9,294 bases of DNA from an uncultured Clostridia bacterium (GCA_949739095.1 CATIYX010000256.1:1-9294); one strand, 5' to 3'. Counted from the stretch's first letter, positions 1-6,643 are shown. The notes: a model not told the origin generated them from the sequence alone. Numbers and translations: made by a program.

Positions 1-1227
1 ATGCCACGCCGCACCGATTTCCTTCATTAGTTTATCATTACCGGCATAAATGGTTATTCCGTCCACGACAGCACGGACGCCACGTCCTGCAAGTTCCTCT
101 GAATCGGTAACGCGTACGGAATCAAGCGGCTGACCATATGCCGCTTTGAGCGACAGGGAAATGGGATGATCACTGTAGCTTTCTGCCAGCGCAGCGAATT
201 CCAAAAGCTGGTTTTCGGAAATGTCATCCGGATGGATTGCAGTTACCTGAAAAGTACCATGTGTCAGCGTTCCGGTTTTATCAAACACAATCAGCTCTGT
301 TTGTGCCAATGCTTCCAGATAATTGCTGCCTTTTACCAGAATACCGCATTTGGAGGCGCCGCCGATACCACCGAAAAAACTGAGCGGAACAGAAATCACA
401 AGCGCGCAGGGGCAGGAAATAACTAAGAAAATGAGCGCACGCTGTATCCAGTCGCTCCAGCCGCCGCCGAGAATGAGGGGCGGCAACAGTGCAAGCAATG
501 CTGCAAAAATAACAACCACCGGCGTATAATAACGAGCAAATTTTGTAATAAAGTTTTCACTTTTGGCTTTTTTGCTGCTGGAATTTTCTACTAAATCCAG
601 AATTTTAGAAACGGTAGAGTCTCCAAACACACGGTTTACCCGAATGTGCAACAGTCCGCTTTGGTTGATACAGCCGCTGATAACAGTATCGCCAGGCTGC
701 ACATCACGCGGCAGAGATTCACCGGTCAGAGCAGAGGTGTTGAGTGCGGAAACGCCTTCCAGTACAACACCGTCCAGCGGCACTTTTTCGCCGGGTTTCA
801 CAACAATCGTATCGCCAACGGAAATATCGTTTGGATCCACCTGCGTAAGTTTGCCGTCCACTTCTATGTTCGCATAATCAGGGCGAATATCCATCAATGT
901 GGTAATCGATTTACGCGAACGTCCTACCGCATAGCTTTGGAACAGTTCTCCTATTTGATAGAACAACATAACAGCAACGCCTTCCGGGTATTCTCCAAGG
1001 AAAAACGCGCCAACGGTTGCGAGTGCCATGAGAAAGTTTTCGTCAAAAATTTGTCCGTGCGCTATGTTGCGGGCGGCGCGCCACAGAACATCCCAGCCGA
1101 TAATTGCAAACGGCACTAAAAACAGCAGTAGCCGCAGGAAGCCCTCCACGGGAATGCACAGTGCGGCGATGAACAACGCTGCTGCGGCAATGATGCGTAG
1201 CAGCATCTTTTTTTGTTTTTTATTCAT
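1..1227 (-). CDS. cadA: Heavy-metal P1B-type ATPase (Zn/Cd/Pb exporter), partial, C-terminus off the left edge
   Basis: This membrane pump couples ATP hydrolysis to export of divalent soft metals. The visible 409 residues are the N-terminal part, and the reading frame is open to base 1. The actuator motif TGES is at 168-171, the metal-binding membrane motif CPC at 272-274 (in SCPCALVISVP), the phosphorylation motif DKTGT at 316-320 and the P1B-specific HP dipeptide at 354-355. The CPC helix context and the following SFFGGIGGASKCGILVKG resemble the CadA/ZntA (P1B-2) class rather than copper ATPases. The ATP-binding remainder and last helices lie outside the window. The start at 1227 follows GAGGAG at good spacing. 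There is no N-terminal CxxC/HMA domain; the protein starts almost directly with hydrophobic helices. A separate HMA protein is encoded 26 bp upstream in the same operon. Family and class are confident; the exact metal is inferred. Confidence 0.93.
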   Translation of the reverse strand, partial: MNKKQKKMLLRIIAAAALFIAALCIPVEGFLRLLLFLVPFAIIGWDVLWRAARNIAHGQIFDENFLMALATVGAFFLGEYPEGVAVMLFYQIGELFQSYAVGRSRKSITTLMDIRPDYANIEVDGKLTQVDPNDISVGDTIVVKPGEKVPLDGVVLEGVSALNTSALTGESLPRDVQPGDTVISGCINQSGLLHIRVNRVFGDSTVSKILDLVENSSSKKAKSENFITKFARYYTPVVVIFAALLALLPPLILGGGWSDWIQRALIFLVISCPCALVISVPLSFFGGIGGASKCGILVKGSNYLEALAQTELIVFDKTGTLTHGTFQVTAIHPDDISENQLLEFAALAESYSDHPISLSLKAAYGQPLDSVRVTDSEELAGRGVRAVVDGITIYAGNDKLMKEIGAAWH

Positions 1228-1253
1228 TGAAACTCCTCATTTCTATAAAAAAC

Positions 1254-1472
1254 TTAGAGAACGATGGTGCAGTCCGGCTCTACCTTGCGGCAAACCTTGA
1301 CGACTTCCTTCATAATTTCGTCAAAATGGTCATCTGCCGCTTCCAGTGTGAGTTTTTGTGAGAAAAAACTCACGGAAGCATCCTGTACGCCATCAATTTT
1401 TTTAATTGCTGTTTCCATTTTTGCCGCGCAGTTGGCACAGTCAAGGTCTATCATTTTAAATTGTTTTTTCAT
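1254..1472 (-). CDS. Free-standing heavy-metal-associated (HMA) domain protein
   Basis: A 72-residue cytoplasmic HMA-fold protein that probably binds the metal exported by the downstream ATPase. The metal loop is LDCANCAAKME with Cys12 and Cys15; an Asp directly before the first Cys (DCxxC) is typical of ZntA/CadA-type domains that prefer Zn, Cd or Pb over Cu. Two further cysteines (61 and 68) near the C-terminus could add ligands. The ATG at 1472 is chosen because AGGA lies about ten bases upstream and the HMA domain begins there; the open frame extends upstream to 1550, but that extension does not look like HMA sequence. It lies 31 bp after the ArsR gene and 26 bp before the ATPase, so it is the middle gene of the operon. 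Its role as a metallochaperone or a detached N-terminal domain of the ATPase is inferred. Confidence 0.88.
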   Translation of the reverse strand: MKKQFKMIDLDCANCAAKMETAIKKIDGVQDASVSFFSQKLTLEAADDHFDEIMKEVVKVCRKVEPDCTIVL

Positions 1473-1503
1473 CAAAAAAACATCCTTTCTATATTGAAAT
1501 GAA

Positions 1504-1866
1504 TTATTCCGCCAAATGCTCCATACCTTGATTGATAATGGTATGAACATGGTCGTCCGCTAAAGAATAGAACACGGTTTTTCCCTCCCGGCGGTATTTC
1601 ACGAGTTTGCTTTGTTTGAGTGCGCGAAGCTGGTGCGAAATGGCGGACTGTGTCATGTTCAAAAGCTGGGCAATATCACAGACACACATTTCAGATTCAA
1701 ACAAAACATATAAAATTTTGATACGCGTGGAATCTCCGAAGATTTTAAATAACTCCGCGAGGTCGTATAAAATCTCATCATCCGGCATGTTTTGATTGAC
1801 TTGCGTGATGATTTCATCATGCGCATGAATATATTCGCAGCGTTCCACATCATTTTGGACAGACAT
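1504..1866 (-). CDS. ArsR/SmtB-family metal-sensing repressor (CadC/SmtB-like)
   Basis: A 120-residue winged-helix repressor that should release DNA on binding metal. The recognition helix is seen as MTQSAISHQLRAL (about 71-83). Two metal sites of the family are visible. The alpha3 motif EMCVCD carries Cys61 and Cys63, as in CadC, with an N-terminal Cys10 as a possible third ligand. The alpha5 site has Asp104, His106, His117 and Glu120, the same ligands and numbering as SmtB. An upstream in-frame ATG at 1884 would add six residues (MKECDI), but it lies inside the operator palindrome, about 15 bases after the predicted transcription start, without a ribosome binding site. The ATG at 1866 is preferred, although its own purine stretch (AAAGAA) is weak. 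First gene of the operon with the HMA protein and ATPase, and presumably autoregulated. Family is certain; metal (Cd/Zn/Pb) is inferred. Confidence 0.9.
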   Translation of the reverse strand: MSVQNDVERCEYIHAHDEIITQVNQNMPDDEILYDLAELFKIFGDSTRIKILYVLFESEMCVCDIAQLLNMTQSAISHQLRALKQSKLVKYRREGKTVFYSLADDHVHTIINQGMEHLAE

Positions 1867-1881
1867 GATATCACATTCTTT

Positions 1882-1903
1882 CATATGAATTATTGTTCAT
1901 ATG
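1882..1903 (-). promoter_or_regulatory. ArsR/SmtB-type operator palindrome
   Basis: A perfect inverted repeat, CATATGAA-6-TTCATATG, lies directly downstream of the -10 box of the metal operon and covers the predicted start of transcription. Its sequence is of the ATATGAAC...TTCATAT type bound by SmtB/CadC-family repressors, so binding would block initiation of the ArsR-HMA-ATPase transcript. Assignment to the adjacent ArsR protein is inferred from sequence type and position. Confidence 0.8.
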
Positions 1904-1905
1904 TT

Positions 1906-1934
1906 ATTATATGCAAAAAGAAGAATTTTGTCAA
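1906..1934 (-). promoter_or_regulatory. Sigma-A promoter of the metal-resistance operon
   Basis: The minus strand has TTGACA (1934-1929), a 17-bp spacer and TATAAT (1911-1906), exact consensus at both boxes. The predicted start is near 1899, within the ArsR operator. Such a strong promoter fits a gene set held off by a repressor. Confidence 0.88.
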
Positions 1935-1975
1935 TACTTTTTCAAGAGAAATTTCAAAAAAATTCAAAAAAGGTA

Positions 1976-2006
1976 TTGACTTAAAGTTAACTTTAACTTG
2001 TATAAT
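1976..2006 (+). promoter_or_regulatory. MerR-type 19-bp-spacer promoter of the redox operon
   Basis: TTGACT (1976-1981) and TATAAT (2001-2006) are separated by 19 bp, the extended spacing typical of promoters activated by MerR-family proteins, which untwist the DNA to align the boxes. The spacer contains an inverted repeat (see the operator entry). It is divergent from the metal-operon promoter, with the two -35 boxes about 40 bp apart. It drives the genes starting at 2168. Confidence 0.82.
1980..1997 (+). promoter_or_regulatory. AdhR-type MerR operator
   Basis: CTTAAAG-TTAA-CTTTAAC sits between the -35 and -10 boxes. It differs by one base from CTTAAAG-N4-CTTTAAG, the inverted repeat reported for Bacillus subtilis AdhR. 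The central AAAGTTAACTTT is a perfect palindrome. The probable binding protein is the MerR homologue encoded at 8479-8937, the only MerR in the window and an AdhR-like one. The pairing is inferred. Confidence 0.75.
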
Positions 2007-2050
2007 GGTGTCAATAAAAGCAAAAACCATATACTAGAGTTGCTGATAAG

Positions 2051-2139
2051 CTAACGAAAACAGGGCATTAGGAGCAATGATAATATTATTAGAATCTGTA
2101 AATATAATATTGGTTATCTATGCTTAATGCGCTCGTTAG
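2051..2139 (+). other. Nested leader stem-loop before the aldo/keto reductase gene
   Basis: The leader contains several inverted repeats nested around a single centre: CTAACGA (2051-2057) with TCGTTAG (2133-2139); GCATTA (2065-2070) plus AGCA (2073-2076) with TGCTTAATGC (2121-2130); GAT (2079-2081) with ATC (2116-2118); and AATATTAT (2082-2089) with ATAATATT (2104-2111). The loop is about 14 nt. The element is AT-rich and lacks a U-tract, so it is not an ordinary terminator. It could stabilise mRNA, act as an attenuator or hide a protein-binding site. No known riboswitch was recognised. Confidence 0.5.
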
Positions 2140-2167
2140 TCAATGAAACAGAAAAGGAGGGATTGCC

Positions 2168-3319
2168 ATGCAATACAGAAAGCTGGGAAAAACAGGACTT
2201 TTAGTCAGCGAAATCGGTCTTGGCGCGGAATGGCTGGAACGGCATAATGCGGAAGAGTGCAGAGAAATTATTGATATTTGTGAGCAAAAGGGAATCAATA
2301 TTTTGGATTGCTGGATGTCGGAACCAAATGTACGCTCTAACATAGGTGCCGCTATTCGTGGGCGGCGGGAAAAGTGGTTCATTCAGGGGCATATCGGATC
2401 TACTTGGCAGGATGGGCAATATGTGCGCAGCAGAGAAGTTCCCCAAGTGCGGGAGGCATTTGAGGATCTGCTGACCCGTTTGCAAACCGATTATATTGAC
2501 CTTGGTATGATTCATTATGTGGATCAGGAATCTGACTGGAATCATATTCTCCGAAGCGATTATCTCGGCTATGTACAGGAACTAAAAAGTAGCGGAAAAA
2601 TTCGTCATGTCGGCATGAGCACGCACAATCCGGTGATAGCGAAGCTGGCAGTGGAAAGCGGCATTGTTGAAATGATTATGTTCAGCATTAACCCTGCCTT
2701 TGATTTGCTTCCTGCAAGTGAGGAAATTGACGACTATTTTGTGGAACAATATGACGAAAGCCTGAGCGGCATTGCGCCGGAACGCATGGAATTATATCAG
2801 ATTTGTGCGCAAAAAGAGGTCGGTATCACCGTGATGAAGGGATATGCCGGCGGCAGACTTTTTCAAGCGGAGGCGTCGCCGTTTGGTGTTGCGCTGACGC
2901 CGGCGCAGTGTCTGCACTATTGTCTGACCCGCCCTGCTGTTGCGTCCGTTATGGTAGGATTCGATAGCACGCAACATGTGGAGGAAGCGGTGAGATATGA
3001 AACAGCAAGCGAAGCAGAAAAGGATTATGCAACTGTTTTGGCAAAAGCGCCGCGCCATTCGTTTCATGGACAGTGTACCTATTGTGGACATTGCAAGCCT
3101 TGTCCGGTGGAGATTGACATAGCAATGGTGAACAAACTGTATGATTTGGCGGTGATACAAAAGGAAATGCCATCTTCGGTGAAAGAGCATTATAAGGCGC
3201 TGAACGCCACTGCCACTGATTGTATTGGCTGCGGTGGCTGTGAAACGCGGTGCCCATTCGGCGTTCCGATTATACAGCGCATGGAACAAGCAAAAGAATT
3301 ATTTGATACAATCAAATAA
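2168..3319 (+). CDS. Aldo/keto reductase-like protein with two C-terminal 4Fe-4S clusters
   Basis: A 383-residue cytoplasmic protein: an aldo/keto reductase TIM barrel (about 1-295) followed by a ferredoxin-like tail. The N-terminus YRKLGKTGLLVSEIGLGA is typical of the family. The tail has CTYCGHCKPCP (Cys303, 306, 309, 312) and CIGCGGCETRCP (Cys352, 355, 358, 362), eight ligands suited to two 4Fe-4S clusters. Of the usual catalytic Asp-Tyr-Lys-His set, Asp47 and His116 appear kept, but the stretch after Asp47 is shortened with no Tyr, and the usual strand ending in Lys reads FIQGHIG, so the Lys is missing. It may therefore not be an ordinary NADPH-dependent reductase; electron transfer through the clusters is possible. 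AAGGAGG precedes the ATG. First gene after the AdhR-type promoter. Family is sure; substrate is unknown. Confidence 0.9.
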   Translation: MQYRKLGKTGLLVSEIGLGAEWLERHNAEECREIIDICEQKGINILDCWMSEPNVRSNIGAAIRGRREKWFIQGHIGSTWQDGQYVRSREVPQVREAFEDLLTRLQTDYIDLGMIHYVDQESDWNHILRSDYLGYVQELKSSGKIRHVGMSTHNPVIAKLAVESGIVEMIMFSINPAFDLLPASEEIDDYFVEQYDESLSGIAPERMELYQICAQKEVGITVMKGYAGGRLFQAEASPFGVALTPAQCLHYCLTRPAVASVMVGFDSTQHVEEAVRYETASEAEKDYATVLAKAPRHSFHGQCTYCGHCKPCPVEIDIAMVNKLYDLAVIQKEMPSSVKEHYKALNATATDCIGCGGCETRCPFGVPIIQRMEQAKELFDTIK

Positions 3320-3394
3320 TATTATCATAGGAGTTTTCAGAGAGGAGGATAGAAAAAGCGGAACAAATTTAATCATTCAAAAGGAGGAATTGCT

Positions 3395-4825
3395 TTGCAC
3401 GTGAAATCGAACATTACAAAAATTGTAGTATTTGTGGCAGCGCTGGCATTGGTTTGCGCCGCATTTATTTCGTTTGCTGCGAATGATAACAGCGTCGAAA
3501 ATGCAAACGGCGTCCCGGCGGCTGCAAGTGAAAACACAGTAACGCTGCAAATTGGCAATCCTTTGATGACCCTAAACGGTGTGTCAATGGAAATTGACCC
3601 GGGCAGAGGTACGGTTCCGGTAACGGTATCGAATCGAACGCTTGTCCCGATACGGGCTATCATAGAATCGCTGGGTGGCAGTGTCGATTGGAACGAAGAA
3701 CAGCAGCAGGTAACGCTAATCTATGACGGCGATGTTATCAAATTGACCATTGGTTCGCAGACGGCGTATTTGAATGAGGAAGAACAGATATTAGATGTGG
3801 CGCCGGCGGTAATCAATGACAGAACCATGCTCCCGATACGCTTTGTTGCGGAGGGATTTCAATTTCATGTTGATTGGAAGGAGGAAACACAAACTGTGGA
3901 AATCACAACATCTAACACAACACAAACGACAAGCTTAGCACATCAGACAACAGAGGAAACTGCTCCGGTGGTCTATATGACAACAAAAATCACGCCGGAA
4001 GCTATGGTGAAAATTTACCAGAAACTGGATAAAAAAGTGGAGGGTAAAGTTGCTGTGAAGCTTTCCACCGGCGAAGCGGGTAATACGCATTATCTGGACC
4101 CGAATTTAATCAAAGATTTGGTGCAATCGGTAGATGGAACCATTGTGGAATGCAACACTGCCTACGGCGGTTCACGCGCCAGCACGGCAATGCATAAACA
4201 GGTTGCTGCAGACCACGGTTTCACAGCAATTGCTGATGTGGATATCATGGACGAAAACGGCGACATTTCTATTCCGGTAACGGGCGGAGACAATCTCACG
4301 GAAAACTTTGTCGGCGCAAATCTTGCAAACTATGACAGCATTTTGTGTCTTTCCCATTTCAAGGGTCATGCCATGGGTGGGTTTGGCGGCGCCATTAAAA
4401 ATATGTCGATTGGGATTGCGTCAAGTGAAGGAAAAGGATGGATTCATACGGCAGGCAAATCGAAAACCGACATTTGGGGCGGCGTGCAGGACAACTTTTT
4501 AGAGGCAATGGCGGAAGCGACTAGTGCGGTGGTGGACTATATGGACGGAAAAGTTGTTTATATTAATGTAATGAATCATCTGTCTGTGGACTGTGATTGT
4601 GACGGCAATCCTGCAAAACCGGAAATGGATGATGTGGGTATTTTAGCATCAACCGACCCGGTTGCGCTGGACCAGGCATGTGTGGATATTGTCTATGGCA
4701 CCGACCGCGCACAAAGCGGCGCACTGATTGAACGGATGGAATCGAGAAACGGTATCCATACGTTGGAGCAGGCAGTGAAAATGGGGCTTGGCAGCAGAAG
4801 CTATAGATTGGTAGACGTAGACTAA
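3395..4825 (+). CDS. Exported stalk-domain (copper amine oxidase N-type) + DUF362 protein
   Basis: A 476-residue protein with a TTG start; AAGGAGG at 3381-3387 is seven bases upstream, so the TTG is preferred over the GTG two codons later. Residues 1-29 form a signal peptide (Lys near the N-terminus, a hydrophobic run, then FISFAA); no proper lipobox is present. About 48-171 are two repeats of the copper-amine-oxidase N-terminal-like stalk domain, each with a hallmark (RTLVPIRAIIESLGG and RTMLPIRFVAEGF). A Thr/Ser-rich linker follows (172-190), then a DUF362 domain (about 195-475) with HFKGHAMGGFGGAIKN at 331-346 and STDPVALDQA near 429-438. Unlike many DUF362 proteins no ferredoxin CxxCxxC motif is seen; the only Cys pair is DCDCDG near 409-414. 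It likely acts outside the membrane; function is unknown. It lies 75 bp after the reductase gene. Confidence 0.85.
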   Translation: MHVKSNITKIVVFVAALALVCAAFISFAANDNSVENANGVPAAASENTVTLQIGNPLMTLNGVSMEIDPGRGTVPVTVSNRTLVPIRAIIESLGGSVDWNEEQQQVTLIYDGDVIKLTIGSQTAYLNEEEQILDVAPAVINDRTMLPIRFVAEGFQFHVDWKEETQTVEITTSNTTQTTSLAHQTTEETAPVVYMTTKITPEAMVKIYQKLDKKVEGKVAVKLSTGEAGNTHYLDPNLIKDLVQSVDGTIVECNTAYGGSRASTAMHKQVAADHGFTAIADVDIMDENGDISIPVTGGDNLTENFVGANLANYDSILCLSHFKGHAMGGFGGAIKNMSIGIASSEGKGWIHTAGKSKTDIWGGVQDNFLEAMAEATSAVVDYMDGKVVYINVMNHLSVDCDCDGNPAKPEMDDVGILASTDPVALDQACVDIVYGTDRAQSGALIERMESRNGIHTLEQAVKMGLGSRSYRLVDVD

Positions 4826-4862
4826 ATCATGATACAATCATTTGCAAAACGCTGAAGAAAAT

Positions 4863-4891
4863 TTGACATGCTGTGTTCTTGAGATTATAAT
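4863..4891 (+). promoter_or_regulatory. Internal sigma-A promoter before the small membrane proteins
   Basis: TTGACA (4863-4868), a 17-bp spacer and TATAAT (4886-4891) give an exact consensus promoter about 40 bp before the next gene. The genes from 4931 onward may thus be expressed independently of the MerR-controlled promoter. No AdhR-type repeat is present in the spacer and no clear terminator precedes it. Confidence 0.8.
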
Positions 4892-4930
4892 AGAGTAGTA
4901 ATCATTTTTGAAATATAGGAGGAACATACA

Positions 4931-5311
4931 ATGGCATGTTTTGTAGTACCAACAGCGGAGGCAATTGTCACAACAATTGTCAAGAAAAATGCTGATAAAA
5001 AAGCAAAAAAAGAAAACACAGAAATCAAAAACCCGTTCTTGAAAAAAATGAATTGGCTCAATACCATGTTGTGGGGCGGCAGCGCACTGCTGGCGTTTGA
5101 ACATGTGTGGCACGGCGAAGTGACGCCGTGGTTCCCGTTTTTAACCAATGCGGCAAATCCAGCGGATGCAGCGGAGATGTTGTTTGAAATGGCAACCTCC
5201 GGCGTGGCAATGGCGGCGCTTGTGACCGCAGTATGGGTAGGGCTTGTCGCGGTGACAAATGTGCTGGAGAAAAAGCCGTTTTTGGCAAACGCGGGAGGAA
5301 AAGAATCATGA
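4931..5311 (+). CDS. Small membrane protein of unknown family (126 aa)
   Basis: I do not assign a named family. The protein starts MACFVVPTAEAIVTTIV, then has a Lys-rich charged stretch (about 18-40), a first membrane segment near 41-60 and a second near 86-109. The first helix ends in FEHVWHGE with His58 and His61, which could be metal or heme ligands; that is conjecture. The Lys-rich part suggests a cytoplasmic segment by the positive-inside rule. AGGAGG lies upstream of the ATG and an exact sigma-A promoter precedes the gene. Its TGA overlaps the ATG of the next gene (ATGA), so the two are probably translationally coupled and may form a complex. The codon use is ordinary for the window and the ribosome binding site good, so it is a real gene. 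Confidence 0.8.
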   Translation: MACFVVPTAEAIVTTIVKKNADKKAKKENTEIKNPFLKKMNWLNTMLWGGSALLAFEHVWHGEVTPWFPFLTNAANPADAAEMLFEMATSGVAMAALVTAVWVGLVAVTNVLEKKPFLANAGGKES

Positions 5312-5619
5312 CATTGCTGATAACGGTTTTTGCAGCAGTGACCGCGACAATCGTCTGGTATCAGTATGCAAACAGTAACAAAAAATTGGGTATGCTGGCG
5401 TTGATGTATTGGGGTGCGGCGCTGATGTGGTTTGTGGACGCTGTAGCGGAATACATAGAAATGGGCGCGGTATATTTCACGCCCACACCGGCGGAACTGC
5501 TTGGCGATGCATATCTCGGATTTTCCGTGGTTGCGCTGGGACTTGTTATTTGGCTTGCTGTGTTGCTGGTGAAAGACCCTGACGGTACCTTGCGTGCAGC
5601 ACTGATAAAAAAGAAATAG
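5308..5619 (+). CDS. Small three-helix membrane protein of unknown family (103 aa)
   Basis: Membrane segments are seen at about 2-20, 27-46 and 69-88, with a short charged C-terminus ending KKK. Acidic residues Asp44, Glu48 and Glu51 lie at the end of the second helix (DAVAEYIEMG) and are unusual there. A GGGAGGAAAAG ribosome binding site lies just before the ATG. The start overlaps the stop of the previous gene by four bases, which supports the ATG at 5308. No named family was recognised. It probably works with the preceding small membrane protein, and with the permease encoded 56 bp downstream; both are inferences from order and spacing. Confidence 0.78.
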   Translation: MTLLITVFAAVTATIVWYQYANSNKKLGMLALMYWGAALMWFVDAVAEYIEMGAVYFTPTPAELLGDAYLGFSVVALGLVIWLAVLLVKDPDGTLRAALIKKK

Positions 5620-5675
5620 AGTAGCACAGCGTGTGGTGCAAGGTCTGAACGGTTTTTGATGATGGAGAAACAAAC

Positions 5676-6584
5676 ATGATGATATGGGAAATTTTGCGGC
5701 GGGAATTTGTCTATATCTGGTACTATTTTTCCGTGCAGCTATGGCAAATTCTGCCATATTGGGCGCTGGGGATTGTGCTTGGCTCATGCATATCGGTGTT
5801 TGGAAAAGAGAAAATACATCGGTTCATGTCCGCCTTGCAGGAAAAACATCTTGGGGTGTTTGGAATCATTCCGGCGAGCCTACTAGGAATCGCTTCACCC
5901 CTTTGCATGTATGGCACTATTCCGATTGCAGCTTCCTTTTCACAAAAAGGAATGCGGGATGACTATTTGGCGGCGTTTATGATGTGCTCTGTGCTATTGA
6001 ATCCACAGCTTCTCATGTATAGCGCAGCGTTGGGAACCACAGCACTGTGTATCCGATTCATTGCCTGTTTTCTTTGCGGTGTCAGCGCGGGACTTTTGGT
6101 GCGGTTGCTCTATCAGCGCAAACACTTTTTTTGCTTTGACGGATTTGTGCAGCAGGAGAGTCGCGATACCGACCCGAATCTGCTGAAACGTCTGCTGAAA
6201 AACATCGGCAGAAATATCAAAGCAACAGGCATTTGGTTCTTAGCAGGTATATTGCTCTCGGCGTTGTTTCAACGCTATGTTCCCGCGAATGCTTTTGCCA
6301 GTCTATTTGCAGGCAACAGAGGTTTTGGACTTCTGATGGCGGCAACGGTCGGCGTTCCGCTCTATGCGTGTGGTGGCGGTACCATACCGCTTTTGCAGCA
6401 ATGGCTTGCAAACGGCATGAGTATAGGGTCGGCGACAGCGTTTATGGTAACAGGACCTGCAACCAAAATAACGAATTTGGGCGCACTGAAAATTGTGCTC
6501 GGAATGAAACATTTTTTGTTTTATCTTGTTTTTGTGATGGCATTTGCGCTGATTTCAGGCTGGCTTGTCAATCTCGTGATTTAG
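5676..6584 (+). CDS. PF03773-type permease (ArsP/YraQ-like)
   Basis: A 302-residue polytopic membrane protein of the permease family PF03773 (DUF318), whose members include ArsP, an exporter of trivalent organoarsenicals. It has two matching halves: SPLCMYGTIPI (about 74-84) with LLNPQLL (107-113) in the first, and YACGGGTIPLL (230-240) with VTGPATKITNLGALK (248-262) in the second. Cys77 and Cys232 sit at equivalent places before the GTIP motifs and could bind substrate. A central hydrophilic loop (about 146-180) joins the halves. GGAG precedes the ATG at 5676; a second ATG immediately follows. The substrate is not known: an arsenic role is possible by homology but not shown, and the neighbours suggest a small redox-related or electrophilic compound. 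Confidence 0.88.
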   Translation: MMIWEILRREFVYIWYYFSVQLWQILPYWALGIVLGSCISVFGKEKIHRFMSALQEKHLGVFGIIPASLLGIASPLCMYGTIPIAASFSQKGMRDDYLAAFMMCSVLLNPQLLMYSAALGTTALCIRFIACFLCGVSAGLLVRLLYQRKHFFCFDGFVQQESRDTDPNLLKRLLKNIGRNIKATGIWFLAGILLSALFQRYVPANAFASLFAGNRGFGLLMAATVGVPLYACGGGTIPLLQQWLANGMSIGSATAFMVTGPATKITNLGALKIVLGMKHFLFYLVFVMAFALISGWLVNLVI

Positions 6585-6643
6585 GCTGGCGGGGAAATTA
6601 TTGATTGAGCCATCTCTATCATGTATCTGATTGGGGGTAGAAT

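Noticed and set aside
166..1119. Several plus-strand frames of 68-157 codons
   Set aside because: All are antisense shadows of the ATPase gene, whose minus frame shows all expected catalytic motifs.
1867..1884. Upstream ATG of the ArsR gene at 1884
   Set aside because: It falls within the operator palindrome, has no ribosome binding site, and would leave about 15 nt of leader; the ATG at 1866 gives SmtB-like length. It is not fully excluded.
3341..3348. AGAGGAGG ahead of the DUF362 gene as the ribosome binding site of a small leader peptide
   Set aside because: No ATG, GTG or TTG at suitable distance; the second AAGGAGG at 3381 serves the real gene.
3395..3460. Lipoprotein signal at Cys21 of the DUF362 protein
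   Set aside because: The residue before the Cys is Val, not Gly, Ala or Ser, and the hydrophobic run continues past it, so an ordinary signal peptide fits better.
4885..5787. 300-codon open frame on the minus strand
   Set aside because: It lies antisense to the two small membrane genes and the start of the permease gene, has no ribosome binding site, and its composition (many Pro, His, Arg, Cys) is that of a shadow frame.
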